A stretch of DNA of 12,533 nt from Pseudomonadota bacterium (GTDB lineage Bacteria; Pseudomonadota; Alphaproteobacteria; Rhizobiales; Beijerinckiaceae): contig JAFAEL010000116.1 in the NCBI GenBank assembly GCA_023423995.1, positions 1 to 12,533 of the forward strand, in the 5' to 3' direction. Of this stretch, positions 1 to 7,134 are shown one piece after another (position 1 is the stretch's first letter; each line of letters starts with the position of its first letter). The notes under the pieces are model-generated. The model was not told the DNA's origin. It did no database searches and saw only the letters and a list, made by a program, of their open reading frames with translations. A program made the translations under genes and the position numbers.

Positions 1-154
1 CCTTCACGAGCTCGACGAACTTGTTGACGGCGTCGAACTCGGGTCCCGGCGGGGACGTGTGAAGTGCGAAGCTGATATCGACCGCGCGCGCTGCAGTCGA
101 CGCCACGAGCATGCCCAGCGCCAGAATTGGCGCTGCGAGCTTCAATCTCATCAT
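1..154 (-). CDS. TRAP transporter substrate-binding protein (DctP-like), N-terminal part
   Basis: Only the first 51 codons lie in the window; the gene runs off the left edge. The product begins with a Sec signal peptide: a short basic start (MMRLK), a hydrophobic stretch and an Ala-x-Ala cleavage site (AARA) near residue 22. The mature start, VDISFALHTSPPGPEFDAVN, resembles the first beta strand and helix of DctP-family periplasmic binding proteins, which deliver organic or sugar acids to a DctQM permease. A strong ribosome binding site (GGGAGGA) lies about 6-7 bases before the first of two adjacent ATG codons; 151 is the alternative start. It is the last visible gene of the leftward operon, 47 bases after the preceding stop, so it probably imports that pathway's substrate. 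The ligand cannot be read from this fragment. Confidence 0.75.
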   Translation of the reverse strand, partial: MMRLKLAAPILALGMLVASTAARAVDISFALHTSPPGPEFDAVNKFVELVK

Positions 155-195
155 GTCCTGTCCTCCCGGTTTGTTTGTTGTCGTCAGTCTTGTTT

Positions 196-213
196 GCGGG
201 GTTAAGTCCCCGC
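196..213 (-). other. GC-rich hairpin around a stop codon
   Basis: The arms GCGGGG (196-201) and CCCCGC (208-213) flank a six-base loop. The TAA stop of the upstream minus-strand gene (202-204) lies in that loop. There is no T-run after it on the minus strand, so it is not a standard terminator. It could act as an attenuator or mRNA-stabilising hairpin between the catabolic genes and the binding-protein gene. That role is inference; only the inverted repeat is seen. Confidence 0.3.
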
Positions 214-597
214 TGCTCTTGTAATTGCTTCCTTGACGGCTTGGCCTGGGCAAAGCCCGAGCAGGCGCGCCGCGTTGCCGGTCTCGCTGATCACTCCCTC
301 CTCCCAGGCGTCGAGGGCATCGCCGATCCGGGCGCTGTCGTGCCCGATCGTGGCAGCTGCGATCCCCCGTTCGTCCAACATCGAGAGGCTGGCCCTGCCT
401 GCTCCGTTCTTGCCGCCGCCGGCATCGTTGAAGAGCACCAGCCGCGGCGGGTAGAGGCTTGCGAAGGCGCCGGAGATCAGGCCGCCATGCGAGCCGCAGA
501 CGACGAGCGTTCCCGCGTCCTGTGGTCCGATCAGAGAGATGGAATCCATGAGCACCACGCGACGCCCCCCAAGGGTGGCGACAGTCTCGTTTCTCAT
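202..597 (-). CDS. Conserved protein of unknown function, second of a tandem paralogous pair
   Basis: A 131-residue protein with no signal peptide or membrane segment, so probably cytoplasmic. I do not recognise the family. It is clearly a paralogue of the gene just upstream (594-1019). Both carry GSHGG (residues about 35-39 here), a V-x-FNDAG-x-GK block (about 55-63), RGI-x-A with HDSA-x-IG, and a GVIS motif before a C-terminal helical part. The invariant Gly, His, Asp and Lys residues look like a catalytic or phosphate-binding site rather than a structural repeat. The ATG overlaps the previous stop as ATGA, so the two are translationally coupled and may form a hetero-oligomer. This copy has FNDAGGGKN where the partner has FNDAGIGKD, and is shorter at the N terminus. 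Its place in the operon suggests a step on a sugar acid, but the reaction is unknown. Confidence 0.8.
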   Translation of the reverse strand: MRNETVATLGGRRVVLMDSISLIGPQDAGTLVVCGSHGGLISGAFASLYPPRLVLFNDAGGGKNGAGRASLSMLDERGIAAATIGHDSARIGDALDAWEEGVISETGNAARLLGLCPGQAVKEAITRAAGT

Positions 598-1019
598 GGA
601 GCCCCTCCGAACACTCGGCGGACCGCTTCCCGGACAGGTTCTCCGATGCGGAAGCCGGACCCGTCGGCCAGCCGGTTGAGTGCCGAGATCACGCCATAGT
701 CCCAGGTCTCCCTGCCGTTGCCGATCAGCGCGCTGTCATGGGAGACCGTCCCGGCAAGGATCCCGCGTGCCTCGAGGTATGCGAGGGCGGCGGTGCCGGC
801 CCTGTCCTTTCCGATGCCTGCATCATTGAAGAACACGGCGCGGATGGGTGCCTTGGCGGCGTATTCCCCGGAGCTGATCCCACCATGCGAACCGGTCATC
901 ACCACTGCTCCGGCATCCTCCGGGCGCAGATGAGCGATCGTGTCGACCACCAGCACCGGGGTGCCGCGAACGGTGTCGATAGTTTCCCGGACCATTACGA
1001 ACTCGGTCGCGTCGATCAC
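594..1019 (-). CDS. Conserved protein of unknown function, first of a tandem paralogous pair
   Basis: A 141-residue soluble protein starting at a GTG that overlaps the stop of the dehydrogenase gene upstream (GTGA). The family is not one I can name. Visible blocks are VVDTIAHLRPEDAGAVVMTG, GSHGG with a following SG (residues about 43-50), VFFNDAGIGKDRAG (about 61-74), RGI followed by VSHDSALIG, and W-x-x-GVIS. The next gene repeats all of these in the same order, so the pair arose by duplication. Conserved His residues (in GSHGG and HDSA), Asp residues and a Lys suggest an enzyme active site. The tight overlaps on both sides place it inside one cotranscribed, coupled set with the SDRs, the RLP and the beta-hydroxyacid dehydrogenase. 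An isomerase, lactonase or hydratase step would fit, but this is speculation. Confidence 0.8.
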   Translation of the reverse strand: MIDATEFVMVRETIDTVRGTPVLVVDTIAHLRPEDAGAVVMTGSHGGISSGEYAAKAPIRAVFFNDAGIGKDRAGTAALAYLEARGILAGTVSHDSALIGNGRETWDYGVISALNRLADGSGFRIGEPVREAVRRVFGGAP

Positions 1020-1927
1020 GGCTCGGATTCCCCCGAGAGGCCCGACATCTCCGCCATCAGCAGAGCCAGCGAGGAGTTGTCGAGATCGGCCCGCCCCGTG
1101 TTCGCGAGCACCCCATAGAGTTGCTGGATCAATGCCGTCGCAGGCAGGGCGGCGCCGGTGACGCTACCGTTCTCCAGCGCAAGCTTCAGATCCTTGCGCT
1201 GGAGCGTCACGCGAAAGCCTGCGGCGTAGTTGCCGTCGAGCACGCGCTGGCCGTGAAGGTCGAGCGCCCTGCTCTGAGCGAAGCCGCCAAGCAGAGCAGT
1301 CCTGACCTTTCCCGGATCGACGCCGTTCTTTCGCGCCAATGTGAGCGCCTCGGCGACGGCCTGGATGTTGATCGCAACCGCGACCTGGTTGCAGACCTTG
1401 CAAACTTGGCCCGCACCAGGCCCGCCGATATGGCTGATGGTCTTGCCCATCGCCTCCAGCACAGGTCGACAGCGCTCCAGGATCTCCGCATCGCCTCCGA
1501 CCATGATCGAAAGTGTGCCAGCCTCGGCGCCCTGGTAGCCGCCGCTGACGGGAGCATCGAGCATCGCAACGGCTTTTGCTGCGAGCGAAGATTGCATCGC
1601 CACGGCAGCAGTGGGTGAGATCGAGCTCATGTCGATCAGCACGCTGCCCGGCCGCATCGCGGCGGCGAGCCCGCCTTCGCCAAGCACGACGGCCTCCACG
1701 TCCGGCGTGTCCGGCAGCATCGTGATGACGAGGTCTGCCTCCGCGGTCCCGGCGATCGAACCGGCATCGCGCGCACCGGAGGCAACCAACTCGGTCACCG
1801 CCTCGCGGTTGAGGTCGTGAACCAGGAGCGCAAATCCGGCCCTGTTCAGATTGAGCGCCATGCGCCGGCCCATCACGCCCAGCCCGATGAAGCCGACCGT
1901 CGTAGAGCCTGGAGAGAACGTGCTCAC
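1016..1927 (-). CDS. NAD(P)-dependent beta-hydroxyacid dehydrogenase (6-phosphogluconate dehydrogenase-like)
   Basis: This enzyme of the 3-hydroxyisobutyrate / tartronate semialdehyde / L-threonate dehydrogenase family oxidises a hydroxy acid using NAD(P). The 303-residue product has the Rossmann motif GFIGLGVMG (12-20), the substrate-binding DAPVSGG motif (124-130), and the catalytic Lys177 with Asn180 in GAGQVCKVCNQ. Length is normal for the family. I chose the GTG at 1927 because AAGGAGG lies 9 bases before it and the Rossmann strand follows directly; an upstream extension in this frame would run into the SDR gene. It starts 14 bases after that gene's stop and overlaps the next gene by 4. 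Near a DUF1537 kinase such enzymes are often LtnD-type threonate dehydrogenases, which fits, but the substrate is not proven by the sequence. Confidence 0.9.
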   Translation of the reverse strand: MSTFSPGSTTVGFIGLGVMGRRMALNLNRAGFALLVHDLNREAVTELVASGARDAGSIAGTAEADLVITMLPDTPDVEAVVLGEGGLAAAMRPGSVLIDMSSISPTAAVAMQSSLAAKAVAMLDAPVSGGYQGAEAGTLSIMVGGDAEILERCRPVLEAMGKTISHIGGPGAGQVCKVCNQVAVAINIQAVAEALTLARKNGVDPGKVRTALLGGFAQSRALDLHGQRVLDGNYAAGFRVTLQRKDLKLALENGSVTGAALPATALIQQLYGVLANTGRADLDNSSLALLMAEMSGLSGESEP

Positions 1928-1941
1928 TGCGCCGCTCCTCC

Positions 1942-2736
1942 TTAGTGTGTCTTGCAGTGCAGCCCGCCATCGACGCAGAGGTCGATGCCGGTGATGTACT
2001 TGGACTCGTCCGATGCGAGGAAAAGCGCCGCATAGGCGATATCCCACCCCTCGCCCATGCGCTTCATCGGGGTGACCTCGGCGCGTTTGCGCTGCATCTC
2101 GGTGAAGTCGGTGTAATGCGCCTTCATCGCCTCGTAGATGTGCGGGGTGTCCATAAGGCCGGGAAGAACCGTATTCGCCCGGATGCCTTTGTCCGCATAT
2201 TGCAGAGCGATCGCGCGCGTGAAGTTATTCACCGCGGCCTTCGAGGCATAATAAGAGATGTAGTTGAAGTGCATCCACCGGATCGAGGCCAACGAGGAGA
2301 TGTTGACGATCGCTCCCTTTCGTTGCTCCTCCATGATCGGCAGCACGCACTTGCAGGTGAGGAACATCGACTTCAGATTGACGTCCATCACCTTGTCCCA
2401 CTGCTCCTCAGTGGTCTCGACAGGGCCGCCTTCGATGTTCATGCCGACGTTGTTGTGGAGAACGTCGATCCGCCCCCAGCGGCCCTTCACGTCCGCGACG
2501 ACCTCGCGAATACGGGCGAGCTTGGTTACGTCGGCTTGCAGCGCAACGGCCTCACCGCCCTCCTCGCCGATGATGCGAGCGGTGCTTCGGGCGGCCTCCT
2601 CGTTGAGGTCGACGCAAGCAACCTTGGCGCCTTCCCGACCGTAGAGCACGGCGGAGGCCTTGCCGTTTCCCCAGCCCTCGCCAACGGAACCCGCACCAAA
2701 TACCAGCGCTACCTTGTCTTTCAGGCGCTCAGCCAT
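1942..2736 (-). CDS. SDR family NAD-dependent oxidoreductase
   Basis: A 264-residue classical short-chain dehydrogenase. The cofactor loop is an extended variant, GAGSVGEGWGNG (residues 14-25), in place of the usual TGxxxGIG. Asp43 at the end of the second strand (VACVDLN) favours NAD(H). NNVG (95-98), Asn120, the catalytic Ser147/148 and Tyr162-x3-Lys166 complete the active site. The C-terminal GIDLCVDGG motif is normal. Family knowledge predicts oxidation or reduction of an alcohol or sugar acid in the cytoplasm; the substrate cannot be read. It follows the RLP gene with a 27-base gap containing a modest GGAG, and is followed closely by the beta-hydroxyacid dehydrogenase. With the other SDR (4041-4802) this gives the operon three different dehydrogenases, suggesting more than one oxidation step or an epimerisation by oxidation and reduction. 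Confidence 0.92.
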   Translation of the reverse strand: MAERLKDKVALVFGAGSVGEGWGNGKASAVLYGREGAKVACVDLNEEAARSTARIIGEEGGEAVALQADVTKLARIREVVADVKGRWGRIDVLHNNVGMNIEGGPVETTEEQWDKVMDVNLKSMFLTCKCVLPIMEEQRKGAIVNISSLASIRWMHFNYISYYASKAAVNNFTRAIALQYADKGIRANTVLPGLMDTPHIYEAMKAHYTDFTEMQRKRAEVTPMKRMGEGWDIAYAALFLASDESKYITGIDLCVDGGLHCKTH

Positions 2737-2763
2737 CGTCGCTCTATCTCCAGAGGGAAGCCG

Positions 2764-4044
2764 TCATCGGACGTGTCGTTGGAAGGTCTCGACCGCGCGG
2801 GCCAATTCGGGCAGATCCCGCGCCGCAGCGGCGAGCGGCAGGCCCGCACGGGCTGCCTCCCAGGCACCCCTCAGCGCCCGCGTCCCGGCCGCGATCCCAT
2901 CGGGGTGGCCGACGATGCCACCTCCACAAGCATGGATGAGTTCGCTGGTGCCCAACGCCGCGTAGGTATCGTGCACCTGCAGGACCGTCTGCGCGCTGGA
3001 AAGAACCGGCATGATGCGCGGATCGCCTTCGCGGATGGGCGTGAGGCAGGCGCGTGCCGAGGCGAGTACCGATTCGTCGCTTTCCGCGAACTTGTTGCGA
3101 AGGCCATTCACATGGATGTGGTCTACCCCGGCGAGCCGGTGGAGCATCTGGTATACGCTGAAATCGAAGCCCAGCATGGGCGCGCGCGAGAACAGCGCCC
3201 ATCCATTCCGGTGCCCGTGGATGAAGAGCGGGAATTCTTTCCGCAACGCCAAGACGGCCGGCGTGCCGACCCAGTTCAGGCTCAGCATGGCGCAATCGCC
3301 GCCAGCCTTGAGGATGGCTTCTGCGCCGCGGCGCATGCGGTCGAGATCGCCCGTGATGTTGAAGGCGTACATGATGCGCCGGCCGGTCGCATCCGCATGA
3401 CGCTCGACCGCTGCCATCACGGCCGCGATGCGTGCCTCGAGGGGCGCATAGAGCGGATCGGCAGACAGTTCGTCGTCCTTCACGAAATCGATGCCGCCTT
3501 CCGCGAAGGCGGCGACCGCGGCCGCTGTTTCCTCCGGCAGGAGGCCGATGCTCGGCTTCACGATCGTGCCGATCGCCGGCAGGCCATCGAGTTTCAGCCG
3601 CTCGCAGGTGCCGACGACACCGAAGCGCGGGCCCGGGAAGGCTTCCACGAATGCCGGCGGCAGACGGATGTCGAGGAGGCGGATCCCGGAGAGTTCGCTG
3701 AGTTCCCCGAGGTTGCCGCAGACCGTCGCCATCAGGGTCTGCAGGTCCGGGCCGACGTTCGAATACGGCCAGGCGATCTCGATGCGGGCCTGCGCGTATC
3801 GGGCCCGCCCGGTCACGCGCGTTCCGGGCAGGCTTGGTATTGCCACTTCCGTCAGCCGCTCGATCCGCTCGACCCGCGCCGCCGCCCGCCGTCCGACCGC
3901 GTCGGTCTCCGCGGCGAGCTTCAGGAAGGTGCCAGTGGACTGCTCACCTGCGATCGCGGCCGCGGCCTGCTCGACCGGAAACGGCGTCTCGATCAGGTAG
4001 CTGGCGCGGATCTCGCCATTTGTATGATGTATGATGTCGGTCAC
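2764..4044 (-). CDS. RuBisCO large subunit-like protein (RLP, form IV), likely sugar-acid phosphate decarboxylase or hydrolase
   Basis: The 426-residue product has the RuBisCO large-chain fold in order: an N-terminal domain with the ASYLIETP and GEQSTGTF motifs, then the barrel. Compared with spinach RuBisCO it keeps Asn111 (N123), Lys163 (K175), the carbamylated Lys189 with Asp191 and Glu192 (K201, D203, E204), His278-Arg279 (H294-R295), His311 (H327), a Lys318 at the loop-6 spacing (K334), Ser349 (S379) and the phosphate-binding GGG (374-376). K177 is Ser165 and G380-G381 are Ser-Ala, so CO2 fixation is unlikely and a form IV role is expected. The nearby DUF1537 kinase resembles the D-apionate pathway, where RLPs cleave or decarboxylate 3-oxo-isoapionate-4-phosphate. 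The GTG start overlaps the SDR stop (GTGA); an upstream extension would only re-read that SDR gene in another frame. Confidence 0.92.
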   Translation of the reverse strand: MTDIIHHTNGEIRASYLIETPFPVEQAAAAIAGEQSTGTFLKLAAETDAVGRRAAARVERIERLTEVAIPSLPGTRVTGRARYAQARIEIAWPYSNVGPDLQTLMATVCGNLGELSELSGIRLLDIRLPPAFVEAFPGPRFGVVGTCERLKLDGLPAIGTIVKPSIGLLPEETAAAVAAFAEGGIDFVKDDELSADPLYAPLEARIAAVMAAVERHADATGRRIMYAFNITGDLDRMRRGAEAILKAGGDCAMLSLNWVGTPAVLALRKEFPLFIHGHRNGWALFSRAPMLGFDFSVYQMLHRLAGVDHIHVNGLRNKFAESDESVLASARACLTPIREGDPRIMPVLSSAQTVLQVHDTYAALGTSELIHACGGGIVGHPDGIAAGTRALRGAWEAARAGLPLAAAARDLPELARAVETFQRHVR

Positions 4045-4802
4045 GGCGCCATCACGTCCCCGCCGCTCACGACAAGCGTATGGCCCGTGATGAACGCCGC
4101 CCGATCCGACAGGAGGAAAGCGACCGCCTCCGCGATCTCCGCCGCCTGGCCAAACCGCTGGAGCGGGATCGCCTCCATGCGTGCGGGCAGAAGATGCTGG
4201 TCGAGCCCGCCGATCATATCGGTCTCGGTCAACCCAGGCGCGACGGCATTGACCCGGATCGACGGAGCCAGCGCCTCGGCGTAGCAGCGCATCATCGCGA
4301 CGACGCCGGCCTTGGCCGCCGCATAGTCGATCTGACGTTTGCGGGGCCGGAACGCTCCGATCGAACTCAGACACACGATCGCGCCGCCGCCGCTCGCAAG
4401 CATGTCGGCCTTGGTCTGCTGGATGCCGACGAAGACGCCTTCGAGGTTGACCCGAAGCGTCTCGCGAAAATCGGCGAGCGTCAGTTCGTCATGGCCGCGC
4501 GCCCGCGTGGTGCCCGCATTGGCGACGAAGAGCGTGATCGGCCCAAGCCGCTCGCGGGCGACCTCGACCGCAGCGGAGAAGGCGGGTTCATCGCCGACAT
4601 CGGCGGGGAAGAGTTCGCAGACCCCACCCGCGGCCGCGACCATCGCCTGGGTCTCGCGTGCCGCCGCATGGTTCGCGGCATAGTTCAACGCGATCCGGGC
4701 GCCGCCTGCGGCGAGCCGAAGGCAGCAGGCTCTTCCAATGCCGCGCGCTCCCCCGGTGACGAGGGCGACGCGGCCGGAGAATTCCGGCGCGATCTCGGAC
4801 AT
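4041..4802 (-). CDS. SDR family oxidoreductase (FabG-like)
   Basis: First gene of the leftward operon: a 253-residue short-chain dehydrogenase acting in the cytoplasm. TGGARGIG (16-23) binds the cofactor; no Asp stands at the end of the second strand (ALNYAANH), which leans towards NADP(H). NAG (95-97), Asn118, Ser146/147 and Tyr160-x3-Lys164 form the active site, and VAPGLTETDM is the usual loop after the fourth strand. I prefer the ATG at 4802, which has GGTGGA 7 bases upstream; a GTG at 4814 would add four residues. The stop overlaps the RLP start, coupling the two. The substrate is unknown; the context suggests oxidation of a sugar acid or reduction of an oxo-acid intermediate. Confidence 0.92.
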   Translation of the reverse strand: MSEIAPEFSGRVALVTGGARGIGRACCLRLAAGGARIALNYAANHAAARETQAMVAAAGGVCELFPADVGDEPAFSAAVEVARERLGPITLFVANAGTTRARGHDELTLADFRETLRVNLEGVFVGIQQTKADMLASGGGAIVCLSSIGAFRPRKRQIDYAAAKAGVVAMMRCYAEALAPSIRVNAVAPGLTETDMIGGLDQHLLPARMEAIPLQRFGQAAEIAEAVAFLLSDRAAFITGHTLVVSGGDVMAP

Positions 4803-4855
4803 CAGCGTTTCCACCCAGCGGCCCGCTCTTGTGGCAGCCTGCTTCTTTGAGAGGT

Positions 4856-4883
4856 ATGATGTCTTGTCCGATCAGGGTGTCAA
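4856..4883 (-). promoter_or_regulatory. Candidate sigma-70 promoter of the leftward SDR-RLP operon
   Basis: Read on the minus strand, a perfect TTGACA (complement of 4878-4883) is followed after 16 bases by CATCAT (complement of 4856-4861), a 4-of-6 match to the -10 box. Transcription would start roughly 45-55 bases before the ATG at 4802. The -35 box lies inside the inverted repeat proposed as the GntR operator. Confidence 0.5.
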
Positions 4884-4887
4884 GACA
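4860..4887. promoter_or_regulatory. Candidate GntR operator (inverted repeat)
   Basis: The arms TGTCTTG (4860-4866) and CAAGACA (4881-4887) are perfect inverted repeats around a 14-base spacer. A shorter palindrome, TGTC-AA-GACA, sits at 4878-4887. The site lies between the divergent SDR and GntR genes and overlaps the candidate promoters of both. FadR-type GntR proteins usually bind short palindromes at such positions, so effector-released repression of both units is plausible. The binding itself is inferred. Confidence 0.5.
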
Positions 4888-4892
4888 ATACT
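4864..4892 (+). promoter_or_regulatory. Candidate promoter of the GntR-kinase unit
   Basis: TTGTCC (4864-4869) and AATACT (4887-4892) are separated by exactly 17 bases; each matches its consensus at 4 of 6 positions. They lie 41 bases before the GTG of the regulator and run across the inverted repeat, which suggests autoregulation. It is a weaker match than the opposing promoter. Confidence 0.35.
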
Positions 4893-4932
4893 CACCCGGA
4901 CGGTGAGAGCGTCGTGTTCGAAGGAGCGCCGA

Positions 4933-5685
4933 GTGAACGGTTCCGACAAGACGGGCGGTAGCGGGCGCAAGCCTCGAAGCCGGCTCGAGACCGTGCTCGA
5001 TCACATCAAGGCGCAAATCGCGGGAGGCCGTCTGCGTCCCGGGGATCAGCTTCCGCCCGAGAACGATCTCGCCCGGGAACTCGGCCTCAGCCGGACCCCG
5101 GTGCGTGAGGCGGTCAAGGTTTTGGCAGCCGTCGGCATCCTCGACGTGCGGCACGGGCGCGGGACCTTCGTCACCGACGGCGCACATGCCTCGCTCGGCC
5201 AGCTCCTCCTATTCGAAACCTATCTCACGGACACGACGCCCCAGAAGCTCATGGAGGTGCGCCGGATTTTCGAGCGGAGTTGCGCCGAGCTCGCCGCACA
5301 GCGCCGTACCGAGGAGGATCTGGCCGAGATGCGCGCCTGCATCGAACGGCTGCGGCCGCTCGTTGCAGCCGACCCGCCAGATTACGACGCGACGGTGGAA
5401 GCCGATCTCGCCTTCCACCGCGCGATCTACAAGGCGTCGAAGAACGAACTCGTCGCGACGCTCGCGAACTTCGTCAGCAACATGGTGTCGGGCTGGCTGC
5501 GCCACTCGCATGCCAATGGCGGTCTCGCCGACACGATACGCCTGCACGAGGTCATGTACACAATGATCGAGGGACGGAATTCGGCCGCTGCTCGCGAATG
5601 CTACGGAGCGGACGAGAACATGGAGTATTTCCGTCGCGTCCTCGAACAGGCGCCGCAGCACGATAGACCGGGAAAGACACCATGA
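4933..5685 (+). CDS. GntR family transcriptional regulator (FadR subfamily, FCD domain)
   Basis: A 250-residue DNA-binding regulator. Residues about 18-82 form the winged helix-turn-helix: PGDQLPPENDLARELGLSRT, PVREAVKVL, then a wing ending HGRGTFV. Residues about 107-235 form an all-helical FCD ligand domain, with the DLAFH motif (Asp158, His162) and His205 as likely metal or ligand contacts. Where many FCD proteins carry a last His before the final helix there is a Cys-Tyr-Gly stretch, so the metal site may be incomplete. The GTG at 4933 follows AAGGAG with a 6-base gap; upstream extension would overlap the divergent SDR gene. It stands head to head with the RLP operon and overlaps the kinase gene by 4 bases (ATGA). 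It is the likely local repressor, responding to a pathway sugar acid. Confidence 0.93.
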   Translation: MNGSDKTGGSGRKPRSRLETVLDHIKAQIAGGRLRPGDQLPPENDLARELGLSRTPVREAVKVLAAVGILDVRHGRGTFVTDGAHASLGQLLLFETYLTDTTPQKLMEVRRIFERSCAELAAQRRTEEDLAEMRACIERLRPLVAADPPDYDATVEADLAFHRAIYKASKNELVATLANFVSNMVSGWLRHSHANGGLADTIRLHEVMYTMIEGRNSAAARECYGADENMEYFRRVLEQAPQHDRPGKTP

Positions 5686-6989
5686 ACGGCCCCGCCGTCA
5701 GCTTCTATGGCGACGACTTCACCGGGGCCGCGGAGAACCTGGCGCAGTTCCACGCGCACGGGCTGCGCAGTCGGCTCTATTTCGAACCTGCCGATCCCGC
5801 TCGCGTCCTGGCGGACGCAGCTACTCTGGATGTCGTCGGCATCGCGGGAGTAGCCCGGTCGCGTCCGCCAGCCGAGATGCGCCCGCTGCTGGCGGAAGCC
5901 TTCGCGCTGTTCGGCCGTCTCGGCACTGGTCTCAATCAGTACAAGGTCTGCTCGACCTTCGATTCCGCGCCGGAGCTCGGGAACTTTGCCGTAGCCGTGG
6001 AGGAGGCACTCCGCGTCTGGCCCGACGCGCTGCTACCCATGCTTCCCGCGACACCAGATTTCGGGCGCTACACCGCCTTCGCCAACCATTTCTCGCGGCA
6101 CGGCGGCGAGATCCTGCGGATCGACCGCAATCCAGCGCTGGTCCAGCATCCCTCGACGCCAATGCACGAGGCGGATCTGCGCCGCCACCTGACCGCGCTC
6201 GGTCTTCCCCGCGCAGCCACGATCATGCTGCCGGAACTCCGGGAAGATCCGGCATCGTTGGCGGAACTGATCGCAGTCCGCGGCGAGGGAGGTGTTCCTG
6301 TTGTTCTCGACACCACCACGAATGACGACCTGACGCGCCTCAGCGCCGCGATCTGGAAGCTGGCCGAGGCCAGGAGCGTCTTCTGCCTTGCGGCCCAGGG
6401 CCTGCCGCAAGGCATAGGCGGGGTGCTCGCCGGCAAGCTCGGCCGTCGAGCCTCGCTAGAGATGCGGCCGGCACCGGGTCCGGGCCTCGTCCTTTCGGGC
6501 AGTTGCTCGCCCCACACGGCAACGCAACTGGCCGCCGCTGAGGCGGCCAACTGGACGATGATCCGCCTGCCGGTTGAACGCCTCACCGGACCGGACGACA
6601 CGCAGCGGGCAACCACAGCAATCGCTCCGGACATGATTGCAGCCCTCAGGGCCGGGCACTCGGTTGCCGTCTACACATCGCGGGGCGAGGCTACGGAAAC
6701 CTTCGATCTCAGCCGCGCACCGGCGATCGGCCACGCCCTCGCTGAGCTCTTTCGCCGAGCGGTACGCGAGGCGGGCATGCGCCGTGTCATCTTTGCGGGA
6801 GGCGACAGTTCGAGCTTCGCGATGCGAAGCTGCGGTGCCTACGCACTCGAGATCGCTTCATCGAACGGGCGCCAGGCAAGCCATATCTGCCGGCTGCTCT
6901 CGACCGACGAATTGAACGGCGCCGAGGTCATCCTGAAGGGCGGGCAAGCCGGTACCAATCGGTTCTTCCTCGATCCCGCGGGAGGCTGA
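5682..6989 (+). CDS. Four-carbon acid sugar kinase family protein (DUF1537)
   Basis: An ATP-dependent kinase of the OtnK/DtnK/OiaK family, which phosphorylates oxo forms of acid sugars. The 435-residue product has the whole two-domain layout: YGDDFTGA (9-16) and QYKVCSTFDSAP (86-97) in the N-terminal substrate domain, then GSCSP (273-277), the GGDSS signature (373-377) and LKGGQ-x-G (418-424) in the C-terminal nucleotide domain. Length and motif order are normal, so it should be active. The ATG overlaps the regulator's stop. Family knowledge offers two substrates: 3-oxo-tetronates (OtnK) or 3-oxo-isoapionate (OiaK). The divergent RLP favours a pathway in which the phosphorylated oxo acid is then decarboxylated or cleaved by the RLP; no OtnC aldolase gene is present in the window. 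Confidence 0.93.
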   Translation: MNGPAVSFYGDDFTGAAENLAQFHAHGLRSRLYFEPADPARVLADAATLDVVGIAGVARSRPPAEMRPLLAEAFALFGRLGTGLNQYKVCSTFDSAPELGNFAVAVEEALRVWPDALLPMLPATPDFGRYTAFANHFSRHGGEILRIDRNPALVQHPSTPMHEADLRRHLTALGLPRAATIMLPELREDPASLAELIAVRGEGGVPVVLDTTTNDDLTRLSAAIWKLAEARSVFCLAAQGLPQGIGGVLAGKLGRRASLEMRPAPGPGLVLSGSCSPHTATQLAAAEAANWTMIRLPVERLTGPDDTQRATTAIAPDMIAALRAGHSVAVYTSRGEATETFDLSRAPAIGHALAELFRRAVREAGMRRVIFAGGDSSSFAMRSCGAYALEIASSNGRQASHICRLLSTDELNGAEVILKGGQAGTNRFFLDPAGG

Positions 6990-7134
6990 AGCGACGGCGG
7001 AGGCCCGTCCGCCGGCTTGCCGACAGCCGAATGCCTACACCGTCCAACGCGGCCGACCGATACAGCTATAGATTGCGTTCCTCGCCCTGAGTCGATCCGT
7101 TTCGGCGCAGAGTTGGCTGGTTCAGCTTCCCTGA

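Noticed and set aside
1945..4284. A very long (779-codon) open frame on the plus strand
   Set aside because: It is antisense to the SDR and RLP genes, which have clear family motifs; high-GC coding DNA often leaves such open shadow frames. No domain is recognisable in it.
6995..7014. GC-rich hairpin right after the kinase stop (CGGCGGA and TCCGCCG arms)
   Set aside because: Stem of 7 bp but no T-run follows, so I do not call it a terminator; at this GC content such hairpins are common.
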